A stretch of 64,000 bases of DNA from Microbacterium sp. T2.11-28 (GTDB lineage Bacteria; Actinomycetota; Actinomycetes; Actinomycetales; Microbacteriaceae). Of the stretch, positions 23,747-32,173 are shown piece after piece (the first letter of the stretch is position 1; each line of letters opens with the position of its first letter). The stretch is taken from assembly GCF_950097975.1 (NCBI RefSeq), contig NZ_CATNHF010000001.1:923446-987445 (forward strand). Reading direction: 5' to 3'. Position numbers and translations under genes: made by a program. The notes beneath the pieces are model-generated. The model was not told where the DNA came from. It made no database searches and worked only from the letters and a program-made list of their open reading frames with translations.

Positions 23747-24976
23747 TCAGCCGCCGAGCGCCCCGACGACCGCGCCGGCGACGCCGCCCGCGATCACGAC
23801 CGCCCACGCCGGCACCCGGGCGGGCCCCAGCAGCACGAAGGCGGCGATCGCGCCCGCCAGCGATGCCGGACCGGTGATCGCGGCGACGAAGACCGGGTCG
23901 TAGAGAGCGGCGGCGAGGATGCCGACGACCGCCGCGCTCGCGCCGCCGACGAGCGCCGCGGTCCAGGTGCGACGGCGCAGGACGTTCCAGAACGGGAGCA
24001 CGCCCACCAGCAGCAGGAACCCCGGGAGGAACAGCGCCAGGGTCGCGATCGCGGCGCCGGCGACCCCGCCGGGACCGGCGGAGGCCAGCGCCCCGAGGTA
24101 GGCGGCGAAGGTGAAGAGCGGACCGGGGACGGCCTGGGCTGCCGCGTATCCCGTGAGGAACTGATCGGCACCGACCCAGCCCGACTGCACGACCGACGCG
24201 TCCAGCAGCGGCAGCACGACATGGCCGCCGCCGAAGACGAGGGCGCCGGCGCGGTAGAAGGCATCGGCCAGCGCGATCGTGCCGTCGCCGGTGACGCCGG
24301 CGAGCACCGGCAGCCCGATCAGGAGCACCGCGAACACCGTGAGGCCGGCGACGCCGACCGCCGCCGGCACGGGGAAGCGCAGCCCCGGAGACGAGGGCGC
24401 CGCTCCCCGCGACCAGAGCAGGCCGGCGAGGGCGCCGAGAACGATCGCCGCGATCTGGCTCCACGGCCCGCCGACGACGAGCACGACGGCGGCGGCCGCG
24501 GCCGCGATGAGCGCGCGGTTCCGATCGGGCGCGAGCGTGCGCGCCATCCCCCACACCGCGTGCGCGACGACCGCCACGGCGACGACGAGAAGCCCGCGGA
24601 TCGCTCCCTCGGCCGCGGCTCCGGCGAGGAGGCCCGTTCCCGCGGCGGCGGCGAGCATCAGGAGGCTCGACGGCAGGGTGAAGCCGACGAAGGCGAGCAG
24701 CGCGCCGGGGGCGCCGGCGCGCAGCAGACCCACGGCGAAGCCGACCTGGCTCGAAGCGGGCCCCGGCAGGAACTGGCACAGGGCCACCAGTTCCCCGTAC
24801 TCCTCCTCGGAGAGCCACCGTCGCCGCTCGACGAACTCCGCTCGGAAGTAGCCGAGGTGGGCGACCGGTCCCCCGAAGGAGGTCACGCCGAGGCGCAGGA
24901 AGACGAGAAAGACGGCCAGGGCGCGCGGCATGCCGGCAGGTCTCTCACGGGCGGAGGGCCGGGCGGCATCGCTCAT
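23747..24976 (-). CDS. chrA: ChrA-family chromate transporter
   Basis: Full-length two-domain (long-chain) CHR protein, 409 aa, with about ten hydrophobic segments. The N-terminal repeat has the CHR signature FLRLGVTSFGGPVAHLGYFRAEFVERRRWLSEEEYGELVALCQFLPGPASSQVGFAVGLLRAG; the C-terminal repeat begins AFYRAGALVFGGGHVVLPLLDASVV and contains FLTGYAAAQAVPGPLFTFAAYLG. It exports chromate in characterised relatives. ATG 24976 overlaps the upstream membrane protein gene by ATGA. No chrB or other chromate gene is adjacent. Confidence 0.93.
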   Translation of the reverse strand: MSDAARPSARERPAGMPRALAVFLVFLRLGVTSFGGPVAHLGYFRAEFVERRRWLSEEEYGELVALCQFLPGPASSQVGFAVGLLRAGAPGALLAFVGFTLPSSLLMLAAAAGTGLLAGAAAEGAIRGLLVVAVAVVAHAVWGMARTLAPDRNRALIAAAAAAVVLVVGGPWSQIAAIVLGALAGLLWSRGAAPSSPGLRFPVPAAVGVAGLTVFAVLLIGLPVLAGVTGDGTIALADAFYRAGALVFGGGHVVLPLLDASVVQSGWVGADQFLTGYAAAQAVPGPLFTFAAYLGALASAGPGGVAGAAIATLALFLPGFLLLVGVLPFWNVLRRRTWTAALVGGASAAVVGILAAALYDPVFVAAITGPASLAGAIAAFVLLGPARVPAWAVVIAGGVAGAVVGALGG

Positions 24977-25968
24977 CCGGCACCGTCCGGCGCAGCGGCC
25001 CGGCGGCGCCCCGACAGCGCTGCCGCCCGGGCGCGCAGTCCGACCGCGGACGGCACGTCGCTCGCGCTCCAGGCGGCGACGGCGACGATCACGGCGACCA
25101 CGGCGAGCAGCGTGAGGAGACCGGTGAGGCCGCCGAGCACCGCGTCGGCGATGGCGTCGAGCGCCGGCGCGGCATCTCCCGACGCTCCGCGGAGCACCCG
25201 GCGCGCGATGCCGACCGCCGCGAGGGTCAGGAGCAGGGATGCCGCGGCACCGGCGGCCGCCAGCGACACTGCGCGCACTCGGCGCCGCGCGAGGAGCACG
25301 CCGCCTGCCAGGAGCGCGAGCGCCAGCCACGGGAGCCAGGCCCCCACGGCCACGGCGACGGCGTAGGCGGTGCGGGCGAGGACGACCGAATCGGCCTGCC
25401 CCAGCGGCACGACCAGAGACACCTCCGGGATCACCGCGGCGACGCGGAGCCCCTCGTCGAGCAGCGCCTGCCGCGCGGCCCCGACGACCGGCCCCAGGTG
25501 CAGCTCGAGCACGCTGTCTTCGCTGATCCCCACGACCCCCGATCCATCCCAGGTCAGCAGGGCGGTGCCGCGGTCGTGGGTGGTCCGCAGCACGGTCGTC
25601 CAGGTGCTCGCGAAGGCGTCGGACTCCACGACCCGCGTGACGGTCCGTTCGATGAGCGCCTGCACGGCGGCCACGGCGGAGCTCTCCAGCAGCGGCAGGG
25701 CGGCCGCGGCACGCGGCGGGAGGTCGAGGGTGGCCAGTCCTCCGAAGAGGTCTCCCACGAGCCCGTCCACGTCGATGCGGGATTCGATCGCCGCCGTCGT
25801 CCGCTCGATGACGAGCCCCTGCACCGCGGGGTCGTCGGCCAGTGGCGCGAGCGCCTCGACGAAGCGGTCGGTGTCGACGAGCGCCACCCGTACCCAGGCG
25901 CCGACGGCGGCCACGGGCGTCAGCACGACGCCCACGACGATCAGCGCGACAGCCAGCGACCGCCGCAC
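24973..25968 (-). CDS. Membrane protein with large extracytoplasmic domain, unknown
   Basis: Uncharacterised 331-aa protein. One N-terminal helix (residues 5-29) is followed by an extracytoplasmic stretch of about 170 residues (ALVDTDRFVEALAPLADDPAVQ onward), then three helices at about 203-225, 232-252 and 275-298 and a basic C-terminal tail. This layout (short N-terminal helix, DxDRFVxxLxPLADDPAVQ, several late helices) is a common actinobacterial integral-membrane family of unknown function. It starts 11 bases after the DUF2510 gene stop and is coupled to chrA by ATGA, which does not by itself show a functional link. Confidence 0.75.
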   Translation of the reverse strand: MRRSLAVALIVVGVVLTPVAAVGAWVRVALVDTDRFVEALAPLADDPAVQGLVIERTTAAIESRIDVDGLVGDLFGGLATLDLPPRAAAALPLLESSAVAAVQALIERTVTRVVESDAFASTWTTVLRTTHDRGTALLTWDGSGVVGISEDSVLELHLGPVVGAARQALLDEGLRVAAVIPEVSLVVPLGQADSVVLARTAYAVAVAVGAWLPWLALALLAGGVLLARRRVRAVSLAAAGAAASLLLTLAAVGIARRVLRGASGDAAPALDAIADAVLGGLTGLLTLLAVVAVIVAVAAWSASDVPSAVGLRARAAALSGRRRAAAPDGAG

Positions 25969-25979
25969 GGGCTATCGCC

Positions 25980-26936
25980 TCACACGCCGTAGGTGGTGAT
26001 GAGCGTGGTGAGCTGCTGCCAGAACCACGCGAACCACGCGAGGGAGACGATGATGACGAGCGCGATCGATCCCAGCCAGACCCAGAGGGCGGTCAGGCCC
26101 GAGCCGGTCTCGCGACGCAGGACGACCGTGCGACCGATGATGTACACGCCGATCGAGATGACGAGGGCGAAGAACGCCCAGCCCCAGTGGAACGGACGGG
26201 CCACGCCGCGCTTCTTGAGCTCGCGCCAGTCGAGCCAGGCGAACACGATCGACGCGGCGATCGTCACGTAGGTGAGCACCGAGACGAGCATCGTCCGGCC
26301 GAACCAGTCGACCATCGCGGCGACGGTCTCGGGATCCGCGCCGCTGCCGCGGTACTCGACCGCGACGATCGCGCGCAGGTAGTCCGACCAGTCGATGAGG
26401 AACAGGGACAGGACCGGGAGCGTGGACGCCACGATGCAGAGGTAGATCCACAGCGTGTTCGTGTTGACGCCGGGCGCGGACGGGCCCGCGGCGACCGGCG
26501 GCGCCGCCTGCGGCCAGGTCGGCGCGGCGGGGTAGGCGGGCGCGGCGGCGTAGGTCGGGGCCCCGGTGTACGCGGGGGCGGCGGGTGCCGCAGGGGGCGT
26601 CGCGGCGTACTCGCCGTAGCGGGGCTGCGGCGGGGTGGGAGCGGCCTCCGGCGCCGCCGGGGCGTCGGCCTCGGGAGCAGGAGCGGGCGCGGGCTCCGCG
26701 GCGGCAGCGGGCTCCGCGGCGGGCTCCGCGGCGGGCGCGGGCTCCGGGGCGGCAGCGGGCTCCGGGGTCGGCGCGAGCTCCGCGGCGGGCGCGGGCTCCG
26801 CGGCGGGCGCGGGCTCCGCGGCGGGCGCGGGCTCGGTGGGCAGCGGCGCGGTGTGCTCGGTCCACTGCGCGCCGTCCCACCAGCGCGTGCGGGTGGGATC
26901 GGTCGGGTCGGCGTACCAGCCGGCGGGGGTGCTCAT
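25980..26936 (-). CDS. DUF2510 protein with Pro/Ala/Glu linker and four helices
   Basis: Membrane protein of 318 aa. Residues 1-30 are a DUF2510 domain (MSTPAGWYADPTDPTRTRWWDG, then QWTEHT). Residues 35-110 form a long linker built from repeated PAPAAE units, followed by a Tyr/Pro/Ala stretch, and residues about 148-315 contain four hydrophobic helices with the loop WLDWRELKKRGVARPFHWGW. The DUF2510 domain is a short Trp-rich cytoplasmic module common in actinobacterial membrane proteins. The repetitive DNA (26660-26850) makes the linker prone to length change. ATG 26936 overlaps pncA by ATGA. Function unknown. Confidence 0.8.
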   Translation of the reverse strand: MSTPAGWYADPTDPTRTRWWDGAQWTEHTAPLPTEPAPAAEPAPAAEPAPAAELAPTPEPAAAPEPAPAAEPAAEPAAAAEPAPAPAPEADAPAAPEAAPTPPQPRYGEYAATPPAAPAAPAYTGAPTYAAAPAYPAAPTWPQAAPPVAAGPSAPGVNTNTLWIYLCIVASTLPVLSLFLIDWSDYLRAIVAVEYRGSGADPETVAAMVDWFGRTMLVSVLTYVTIAASIVFAWLDWRELKKRGVARPFHWGWAFFALVISIGVYIIGRTVVLRRETGSGLTALWVWLGSIALVIIVSLAWFAWFWQQLTTLITTYGV

Positions 26937-27514
26937 CGGTTGCTCTCCTGGAGTTCGGCGCCCGCGTGGGCGAGTTCGGCGAGGGCTGCGTCGCTCGAAG
27001 CGGGCGCCACCCCCGCGACGAGGTCGGTCAAGATGCGGACGTGACGGCCGTGGTCGATGGCGTCCAGAGCCGACGCGCGCACGCAGTAATCGGTGGCGAT
27101 GCCGACGACGTCGACGTCGACGACGCCGTGGGAGGTCAGCAGATCGCCGACCGTCTCCCCCGCGTCGGTGACCCCTTCGAACAGCGAGTAGGCGGGCTTG
27201 CCCTGCCCCTTCTTGACGTGGTGGGTGACCGCCGCGGTGTCCAGCTCCGGGTCGTACTCGGCGCCGGGAGTGCCGGCCACGCAGTGCACGGGCCACGTGT
27301 CGACGAAGTCCGGCTCGCCCGCGGCGAAGTGGCCGCCGTTGTCGCCGTCGGCGTCGTGCCAGTCCCGGGAGGCGACGATCAGGGCGTAGTCCGCGGCATG
27401 CGCGGCGAGGTGGGCGGTGATCCCGGCGGCCACGGCGTCGCCGCCTGCCACCCCGAGCGCTCCGCCCTCGGTGAAGTCGTTCTGCACGTCGACGATGAAC
27501 AGGGCTCTGGTCAT
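26933..27514 (-). CDS. pncA: Nicotinamidase/pyrazinamidase
   Basis: Isochorismatase-fold amidase (193 aa) that deaminates nicotinamide to nicotinate in NAD salvage. The catalytic triad is visible as Asp9 (LFIVDVQNDF), Lys102 (HHVKKGQG) and Cys144 (IATDYCVRAS). The metal site DWH (51-53) with a later His62 matches PncA. The ATG lies six bases from TACGCT (minus strand 27526-27521) with no Shine-Dalgarno sequence, suggesting a leaderless mRNA. First gene of an operon with the DUF2510 protein. Confidence 0.93.
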   Translation of the reverse strand: MTRALFIVDVQNDFTEGGALGVAGGDAVAAGITAHLAAHAADYALIVASRDWHDADGDNGGHFAAGEPDFVDTWPVHCVAGTPGAEYDPELDTAAVTHHVKKGQGKPAYSLFEGVTDAGETVGDLLTSHGVVDVDVVGIATDYCVRASALDAIDHGRHVRILTDLVAGVAPASSDAALAELAHAGAELQESNR

Positions 27515-27540
27515 ATGTCGAGCGTAGCCGGGTCGCCCCC

Positions 27541-27627
27541 GTTCACAACTCCGGAGGTTCGCGCCGACTCGCTCGCCGAGTCCGGCGTGTCGGGCCCTCG
27601 GGGCGTCGGATCTCCGGAGTTGCGAAC
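27541..27627. repeat. REP-like palindrome (CTCCGGAGTT family)
   Basis: GTTCACAACTCCGGAG at 27541-27556 is matched by CTCCGGAGTTGCGAAC at 27612-27627, 15 of 16 positions complementary, enclosing 55 bases that can fold further (CTCGCCGAG). It lies in the gap between the divergent pncA and EamA genes. The form and lack of T-tract suggest a dispersed repeat. Confidence 0.7.
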
Positions 27628-27650
27628 GTCACCACCCTGACTCGGCCCCC

Positions 27651-27678
27651 AGGCTCGGCGCCCCAGACTCGGCGCCCC
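27651..27678. repeat. Two 14-bp direct repeats before the EamA gene
   Basis: AGGCTCGGCGCCCC and AGACTCGGCGCCCC lie head to tail, followed by TAGGCTGGCACCC, a degenerate third copy whose TAGGCT (27679-27684) is the likely -10 box of the next gene. The repeats may therefore be part of its promoter. Confidence 0.55.
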
Positions 27679-27691
27679 TAGGCTGGCACCC

Positions 27692-28699
27692 ATGCTCGCC
27701 GCCTCGCTCGCCTTCCTCGGCGCGCTCGTCTACGGCTCCGCGGACTTCCTCGGCGGCCTCGCCGCCCGGCGCCTGCGGCCGCTCCTGGTGACGTCGGTGG
27801 CCGCGGTGTCGGGACTCCTCGTGCTCACGCTGGCCTCCCCGCTGCTGGGCGGCGTCTGGCGCGTCGAGGATGTGCTCTGGGGCGCGGCATCGGGCCTCAC
27901 CGGCGCGATCGCGATCGGGCTGCTCTACGCCTGTCTCGCCCTCGGCCCGATGAGCGTGCTCTCCCCCGTCACGGCGGTCGTCTCGGCCGTCGCGCCGATG
28001 CTGTGGGGCCTCCTCGTCGACGGCGAGCGCCTGGGAGCCGCGGGCTACGCCGGCCTGGCGCTGGCCGTGGTCGCGATCGTGCTGGTGGCCTTCCTCCCCG
28101 GCGAGCGCATCACCCGGCCGTCGCTGCGGGGCCTGCTGATGGCGGTCGGCTCGGGCCTCGCCATCGGCGCCTTCCTCATCCTCATCGACCGCACCGGCGA
28201 GGACAGCGGGGTGGTCCCGCTCATCGTCAACCGCGGCGTGGCGGCGATCATCACCGGCGCGATCACGCTGGCGCTCGTGATCGCCGCCGTCCGGCGGGGC
28301 CGGACGGTGCGGGCCGCGCTCTCGGCGACGGGGATGCCGGTGGCGCCGACGCCGTCGGGCCGGGCCGACCTCGAACACGCCGGCGACCGCCCGACCGCCC
28401 CGACAGCCTCGGCCGCGACGCTCACGGCGGACTCGACGGCCGCGGGCGACGGTGCCCCGTGGGGCCGCGCATGGGCGCTGGCGGCGCTGTGCGGCGTCGT
28501 CGACGCGACGGCCAACGTGCTGCTGGTGCTGGCGCTGCGCTCGGGAGGCGACCTCGCCGTCGTCTCGGCGCTCACCGCGCTCTACCCGGCGGGCACGGTG
28601 CTCCTGGCGGCGGTCGTGCTCCGGGAGCACATCGCGCGGATCCAGTGGGCCGGCCTTGCTCTCGCCCTCGCGGCGGGCGCTCTGCTCGCGCTCGCGTGA
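27692..28699 (+). CDS. EamA-family (DMT) transporter
   Basis: Membrane permease of 335 aa with ten hydrophobic segments in two EamA repeats. The first repeat is residues 1-145; the second begins after a hydrophilic, Ala/Thr-rich insert at about 222-250 (DLEHAGDRPTAPTASAATLT). The second repeat includes VVDATANVLLVLALRSGGDLAVVSALTALYPAGTVLLAAVVLREH, a typical motif. Substrate, probably an exported metabolite, is unknown. TAGGCT ends seven bases before ATG and no Shine-Dalgarno is seen, so the mRNA is probably leaderless. Confidence 0.87.
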   Translation: MLAASLAFLGALVYGSADFLGGLAARRLRPLLVTSVAAVSGLLVLTLASPLLGGVWRVEDVLWGAASGLTGAIAIGLLYACLALGPMSVLSPVTAVVSAVAPMLWGLLVDGERLGAAGYAGLALAVVAIVLVAFLPGERITRPSLRGLLMAVGSGLAIGAFLILIDRTGEDSGVVPLIVNRGVAAIITGAITLALVIAAVRRGRTVRAALSATGMPVAPTPSGRADLEHAGDRPTAPTASAATLTADSTAAGDGAPWGRAWALAALCGVVDATANVLLVLALRSGGDLAVVSALTALYPAGTVLLAAVVLREHIARIQWAGLALALAAGALLALA

Positions 28700-28720
28700 C
28701 CGGCTCCCCGGTCGAGGGCC

Positions 28721-29113
28721 TCAGCCGCGCACGAAGAGCAGGACCCAGGACACCACGAGGGCCACGACGCCCAGGGCGAGCGCGGCCGCGGCCGCCCAGG
28801 CCACGGCACGCAGACCCGGAGGTCGGCGACTGAGCCGCATCCGGTCCCGCCACCCGTAGCGGTACCAGATGCCGATGCGGTCGACGCCCTCCAGCGCCCC
28901 GGCATCGTGATCGCCCACCCGGGCGCCGTTCGCATCGCCGTCCGCGTCGTACCAGCGCACGAAGGTGCCCGCGTCCTCGTGGTCCACGAGCCCCTCCGCC
29001 GGCAGCCAGGTGCCGTCGGCGACCCAGATGACGACCGCGGCGACGCCGAGCACCAGCGCCCCGATGAATCCGAGCCACGTGAAGATCTCGATCACCGCGT
29101 CGAGCGCGTCCAC
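28721..29113 (-). CDS. Two-helix membrane protein, unknown
   Basis: Uncharacterised protein of 130 aa with one helix at about residues 10-32 and another at 105-128. The region between is acidic and includes DHEDAGTFVRWYDADGDANGARVGDHDAG, then YRYGWRDRMRLSRR. The GTG start is preceded by AGGAGG at four bases. It is convergent with the EamA gene and close to tRNA-Thr. No family recognised. Confidence 0.65.
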   Translation of the reverse strand: MDALDAVIEIFTWLGFIGALVLGVAAVVIWVADGTWLPAEGLVDHEDAGTFVRWYDADGDANGARVGDHDAGALEGVDRIGIWYRYGWRDRMRLSRRPPGLRAVAWAAAAALALGVVALVVSWVLLFVRG

Positions 29114-29201
29114 CCGGCCTCCTGGAGCCTTCCGCCCGGCGATCGGGACCGACCGCCGACCCTACGACGAAGGCCCGCCGAGCGACGGGCCTTACTGGTC
29201 G

Positions 29202-29274
29202 AGCCACCTAAGGGAATCGAACCCTTGACCTATTCATTACGAGTGAATCGCTCTGCCGTCTGAGCTAAGGTGGC
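29202..29274 (-). tRNA. tRNA-Thr (anticodon CGT)
   Basis: A 73-nt cloverleaf reads GCCACCTTAGCTCAG at its 5' end and closes with AGGTGGC plus discriminator T. The D loop, T arm (GGGTTCGATTCCC) and acceptor stem pair properly. The anticodon is CGT (29241-29239), reading ACG threonine codons. CCA is not encoded. Confidence 0.97.
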
Positions 29275-29507
29275 GCGTGCGCTGCTCGCGCATGCACGAT
29301 CAACGATCTTACAGGGTCGGCGGGGGTGCCGCGAACCGCGCGAACGCGACCGCGGTGTCGGCGTGTTACAGCCGGATTCGGCGAGGGGACGTCGTCCACG
29401 TACGGTCGTCAAGGCACCGCGACGAGGCGAGCGCGGTCCCGATCGCGTTCGACGCCCCGTGCTCTCACGGAGCGTCCGCGGTGCCCCGATCCACAAGGAG
29501 CACCACC

Positions 29508-30410
29508 ATGCCGAAGAAGTTCCTCCGAGCGGCCGCCCTGGCCCTCCCCCTCGCCCTGCTGCTGAGCGCCTGCGCCGGCACCGCCCCCGAGCCGGGCGCC
29601 TCCAGCGCCGCGCCCGAGTCGACCGGGCCCGTGAAGATCGGCGTCGTCGGCGCCGGCGACGCGTACTGGACGACGTACAAGGAGGCCGCAGCCGCCGAGG
29701 GCATCGAGATCGAGCTCGTCGACTTCAGCGAGTACACGCAGCCCAACCCCGCCCTGTCCGCCGGGGAACTGGACCTCAACCAGTTCCAGCACGTGATCTA
29801 CCTCGCCACCTACAACGTGAACGCCTCCGACGACCTCGTGCCGGTCGGCGCCACGGCGATCTACCCGCTCGGGCTGTACTCGACGAAGTACGCCTCCGTG
29901 GGCGACATCCCCGCCGGTGAGACGGTCGCCGTCCCCAACGACGAGTCGAACGAGGCCCGCGGCCTCCTCGTCCTGCAGTCCGCCGGTCTCGTGGAGCTGC
30001 AGGACGGCGGCTCGCCGTTCTCGACGGTCGCCGACGTGCTGGACACCTCCAAGGTCAAGGTCGAGGCGCTCGACGCGGCCTTCACCGCCACCTCGCTCCC
30101 CGACGTCGCCGCGGCGATCATCAACAACGACTTCGTCGAGGACGCGGGGCTGACCTTCGCCGACGCGATCGCCACCGACGACCCGTCCGACCCGAACGCC
30201 CTGCCGTACGTCAACATCTTCGCCGCCCGCGCCGAGGACGCGGAGAACCCGACGTACCAGAAGCTCGTCGAGATCTACCAGAACACCCAGGAGGTGCTCG
30301 ACGGCGTGCAGGAGGCCTCGGGGAACACCGCGGTGCTCGTCAAGACGCCGGTGGCCGACCTCCTCACCTCGCTCCACGAGGTCGAGGACGACATCCGCGC
30401 CAACCAGTAA
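29508..30410 (+). CDS. metQ: MetQ/NlpA-family methionine-binding lipoprotein
   Basis: Substrate-binding protein of 300 aa. A lipoprotein signal (MPKKFLRAAALALPLALLLSAC) with Cys22 as lipidation site is followed by the mature NlpA fold: GPVKIGVVGAGDAYWTTYKEAA, then VDFSEYTQPNPALSAGELDLNQFQHVIYL and TSLPDVAAAIINNDFVEDAGL. AAGGAG lies seven bases before ATG 29508. It is followed by an intercistronic stem-loop and then the ATPase and permease genes of the same importer. Captures D/L-methionine or a related ligand outside the membrane. Confidence 0.93.
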   Translation: MPKKFLRAAALALPLALLLSACAGTAPEPGASSAAPESTGPVKIGVVGAGDAYWTTYKEAAAAEGIEIELVDFSEYTQPNPALSAGELDLNQFQHVIYLATYNVNASDDLVPVGATAIYPLGLYSTKYASVGDIPAGETVAVPNDESNEARGLLVLQSAGLVELQDGGSPFSTVADVLDTSKVKVEALDAAFTATSLPDVAAAIINNDFVEDAGLTFADAIATDDPSDPNALPYVNIFAARAEDAENPTYQKLVEIYQNTQEVLDGVQEASGNTAVLVKTPVADLLTSLHEVEDDIRANQ

Positions 30411-30420
30411 TCCGCCTCGC

Positions 30421-30454
30421 GTGCGCGGCCCGTTCGATCGAGCGGGCCGCGCAC
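30421..30454 (+). other. Stem-loop between metQ and metN
   Basis: GTGCGCGGCCCG and CGGGCCGCGCAC form a perfect 12-bp stem with a 10-base loop, ten bases after the metQ stop and 20 before metN. There is no T-tract, so it is better read as an mRNA processing or stabilising element than as a terminator; such hairpins commonly raise the level of the binding-protein message above the transporter genes. Confidence 0.75.
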
Positions 30455-30474
30455 GCATGTCACGGAGGTGACCC

Positions 30475-31512
30475 ATGACACTGATCCGCCTCTCCGGCGT
30501 GACCAAGTCCTTCCCTGCGACGAGCAAGGGCGGTGAGCAGATCGTCGCGGTGGACGACGTCTCGATCGACGTCGCCGCCGGCTCCATCACCGGCATCATC
30601 GGATACTCCGGTGCCGGAAAGTCCACCGTCCTGCGGCTGGTCAACGCCCTGGAGCTCCCCACCCGCGGCACCGTGGAGATCGACGGCCGCGACATCACCC
30701 GCCTCCGCGAACGCGACCTGCGGGCGCTGCGCAGCGACATCGGCATGATCTTCCAGCAGTTCAACCTGTTCGACTCGCGCACCGTCGCCGGCAACATCGC
30801 CTACCCCCTGGAGGTCGCCGGCCGGCCGCGCGGCGAGATCGCGGCGCGCGTGACGGAGCTGCTGCGGTTCGTCGGGCTCGCCGACAAGGCCAAGGCCTAC
30901 CCCGAGCAGCTCTCCGGAGGGCAGAAGCAGCGGGTCGGGATCGCCCGCGCCCTCGCGACGAGCCCCCGCATCCTGCTGGCCGACGAGGCCACGAGCGCGC
31001 TCGACCCCGACACCACGCAGGAGGTGCTCGCGCTCCTGCGCCGCGTCAACGCCGAGCTCGGCGTGACGATCCTCGTCATCACCCACGAGATGGACGTCAT
31101 CCGCTCCCTCGCAGATCGCGTGGTGGTGATGGAGGCCGGCCGCGTCATCGAGGACGGCGCCGTCTTCGACATCCTCTCCGCCCCGCAGCATCCCGCGACC
31201 CGCCGCTTCGTCGCGAGCATCATCGACGAGGTGCCCGCCGGCGAGAAGCTGCAGGCGCTGCGCGCGCGTCATCCGGGGCGCATCGTCACCTTCCGCCTCC
31301 GCGACGGTGACGGCTCGCAGGCGGACGTCTTCGCCGCCCTCGCCGGTCACGACGTCCGCTTCGAGCTCATCCACGGCGGGATCAACGACATCGGCGGCCG
31401 CGTGTTCGGCCACCTCACGCTGTCGCTCACCGGCGAGGCGGACGCCGTGGAGCGCGCGATCGTCGCGGCCCGGGCGCACGCGCCGCTCATCGAGGAGGAG
31501 ATCCGTGGATAG
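30475..31512 (+). CDS. metN: Methionine ABC transporter ATP-binding protein
   Basis: ATPase of 345 aa. Walker A is GYSGAGKSTVLRLV, Q-loop MIFQQFNLFDSRTV, signature LSGGQKQRVGIARAL, Walker B ILLADEATSALDPDTT, switch VITHEMDVIRSL. Residues about 265-340 form the NIL/ACT-like regulatory domain (RFELIHGGINDIGGRVFGHLTLSL) that binds methionine and trans-inhibits transport in E. coli MetN. GGAGGTG at 30464-30470 is the ribosome-binding site. Confidence 0.96.
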   Translation: MTLIRLSGVTKSFPATSKGGEQIVAVDDVSIDVAAGSITGIIGYSGAGKSTVLRLVNALELPTRGTVEIDGRDITRLRERDLRALRSDIGMIFQQFNLFDSRTVAGNIAYPLEVAGRPRGEIAARVTELLRFVGLADKAKAYPEQLSGGQKQRVGIARALATSPRILLADEATSALDPDTTQEVLALLRRVNAELGVTILVITHEMDVIRSLADRVVVMEAGRVIEDGAVFDILSAPQHPATRRFVASIIDEVPAGEKLQALRARHPGRIVTFRLRDGDGSQADVFAALAGHDVRFELIHGGINDIGGRVFGHLTLSLTGEADAVERAIVAARAHAPLIEEEIRG

Positions 31513-32164
31513 GCTCATCGACCTGCTTCCCGAGCTGCTGGACGCGACGTACGAGACGCTCTACATCGTCACGTTCTCGCTGATCCTCGGCGGCCTGCTC
31601 GGGCTCCTCCTCGGAACGCTGCTCTACGCGTCCCGCCCGGGGAGCCTGTTCCCCAACCGGCCGGTGTTCGCCGTGCTCAACGTGATCGTGAACTTCTTCC
31701 GACCGATCCCGTTCGTCATCCTGCTCGCGGCGGTTCAGCCGCTCGCGCGCGGGGTCGGCATCCCGGGCATCGGTGCGAACTTCGGCGTCTTCGCGATCAC
31801 GATCGCCTCGCTCTTCGCGATCAGCCGCATCGTGGAGCAGAACCTGCTGACCGTCCGCCCGGGCGTCATCGAGGCGGCCCGCGCGGCCGGGGCGAGCCGG
31901 GCGCGGATCCTCTTCCGCCTGGTCCCCCGCGAGGCGCTGGGGCCGCTGGTGCTCGGCTACACCTTCATCGTCGTCGCCCTCGTCGACATGACGGCGATCG
32001 CCGGTGCGGTCGCGGCCGGCGGCCTGGGCGAGTTCGCGATCGTCTACGGGTTCAAGCAGTTCAACCCGTGGGTGACCTGGGCGGCGGTGCTCGTGATCAT
32101 CGTCATCGTGCAGGCCGTGCAGTTCCTCGGCAACGGCCTGGCCCGGCGCATCCTGCGACGCTGA
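31505..32164 (+). CDS. metI: Methionine ABC transporter permease
   Basis: Permease of 219 aa with five hydrophobic segments. The cytoplasmic EAA loop is GVIEAARAAGASRARILFRLV, which contacts MetN. FFRPIPFVILLAA and VALVDMTAIAGAVAAGGLGEFAI are conserved MetI stretches. GTG 31505 overlaps the metN end by eight bases. The operon ends convergent with the peptidase gene ten bases later. Confidence 0.96.
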   Translation: MDRLIDLLPELLDATYETLYIVTFSLILGGLLGLLLGTLLYASRPGSLFPNRPVFAVLNVIVNFFRPIPFVILLAAVQPLARGVGIPGIGANFGVFAITIASLFAISRIVEQNLLTVRPGVIEAARAAGASRARILFRLVPREALGPLVLGYTFIVVALVDMTAIAGAVAAGGLGEFAIVYGFKQFNPWVTWAAVLVIIVIVQAVQFLGNGLARRILRR

Positions 32165-32173
32165 TCCGCGCGC

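Noticed and set aside
26660..26850. Tandem DNA repeat as a mobile element
   Set aside because: It encodes an in-frame Pro/Ala/Glu linker of the DUF2510 protein and is explained by coding repeats.
29275..29507. Possible SAM or T-box riboswitch upstream of metQ
   Set aside because: I searched by eye for the SAM-II/SAM-IV and T-box core patterns and found none; only short palindromes are seen. A covariance-model scan with Rfam would settle it.
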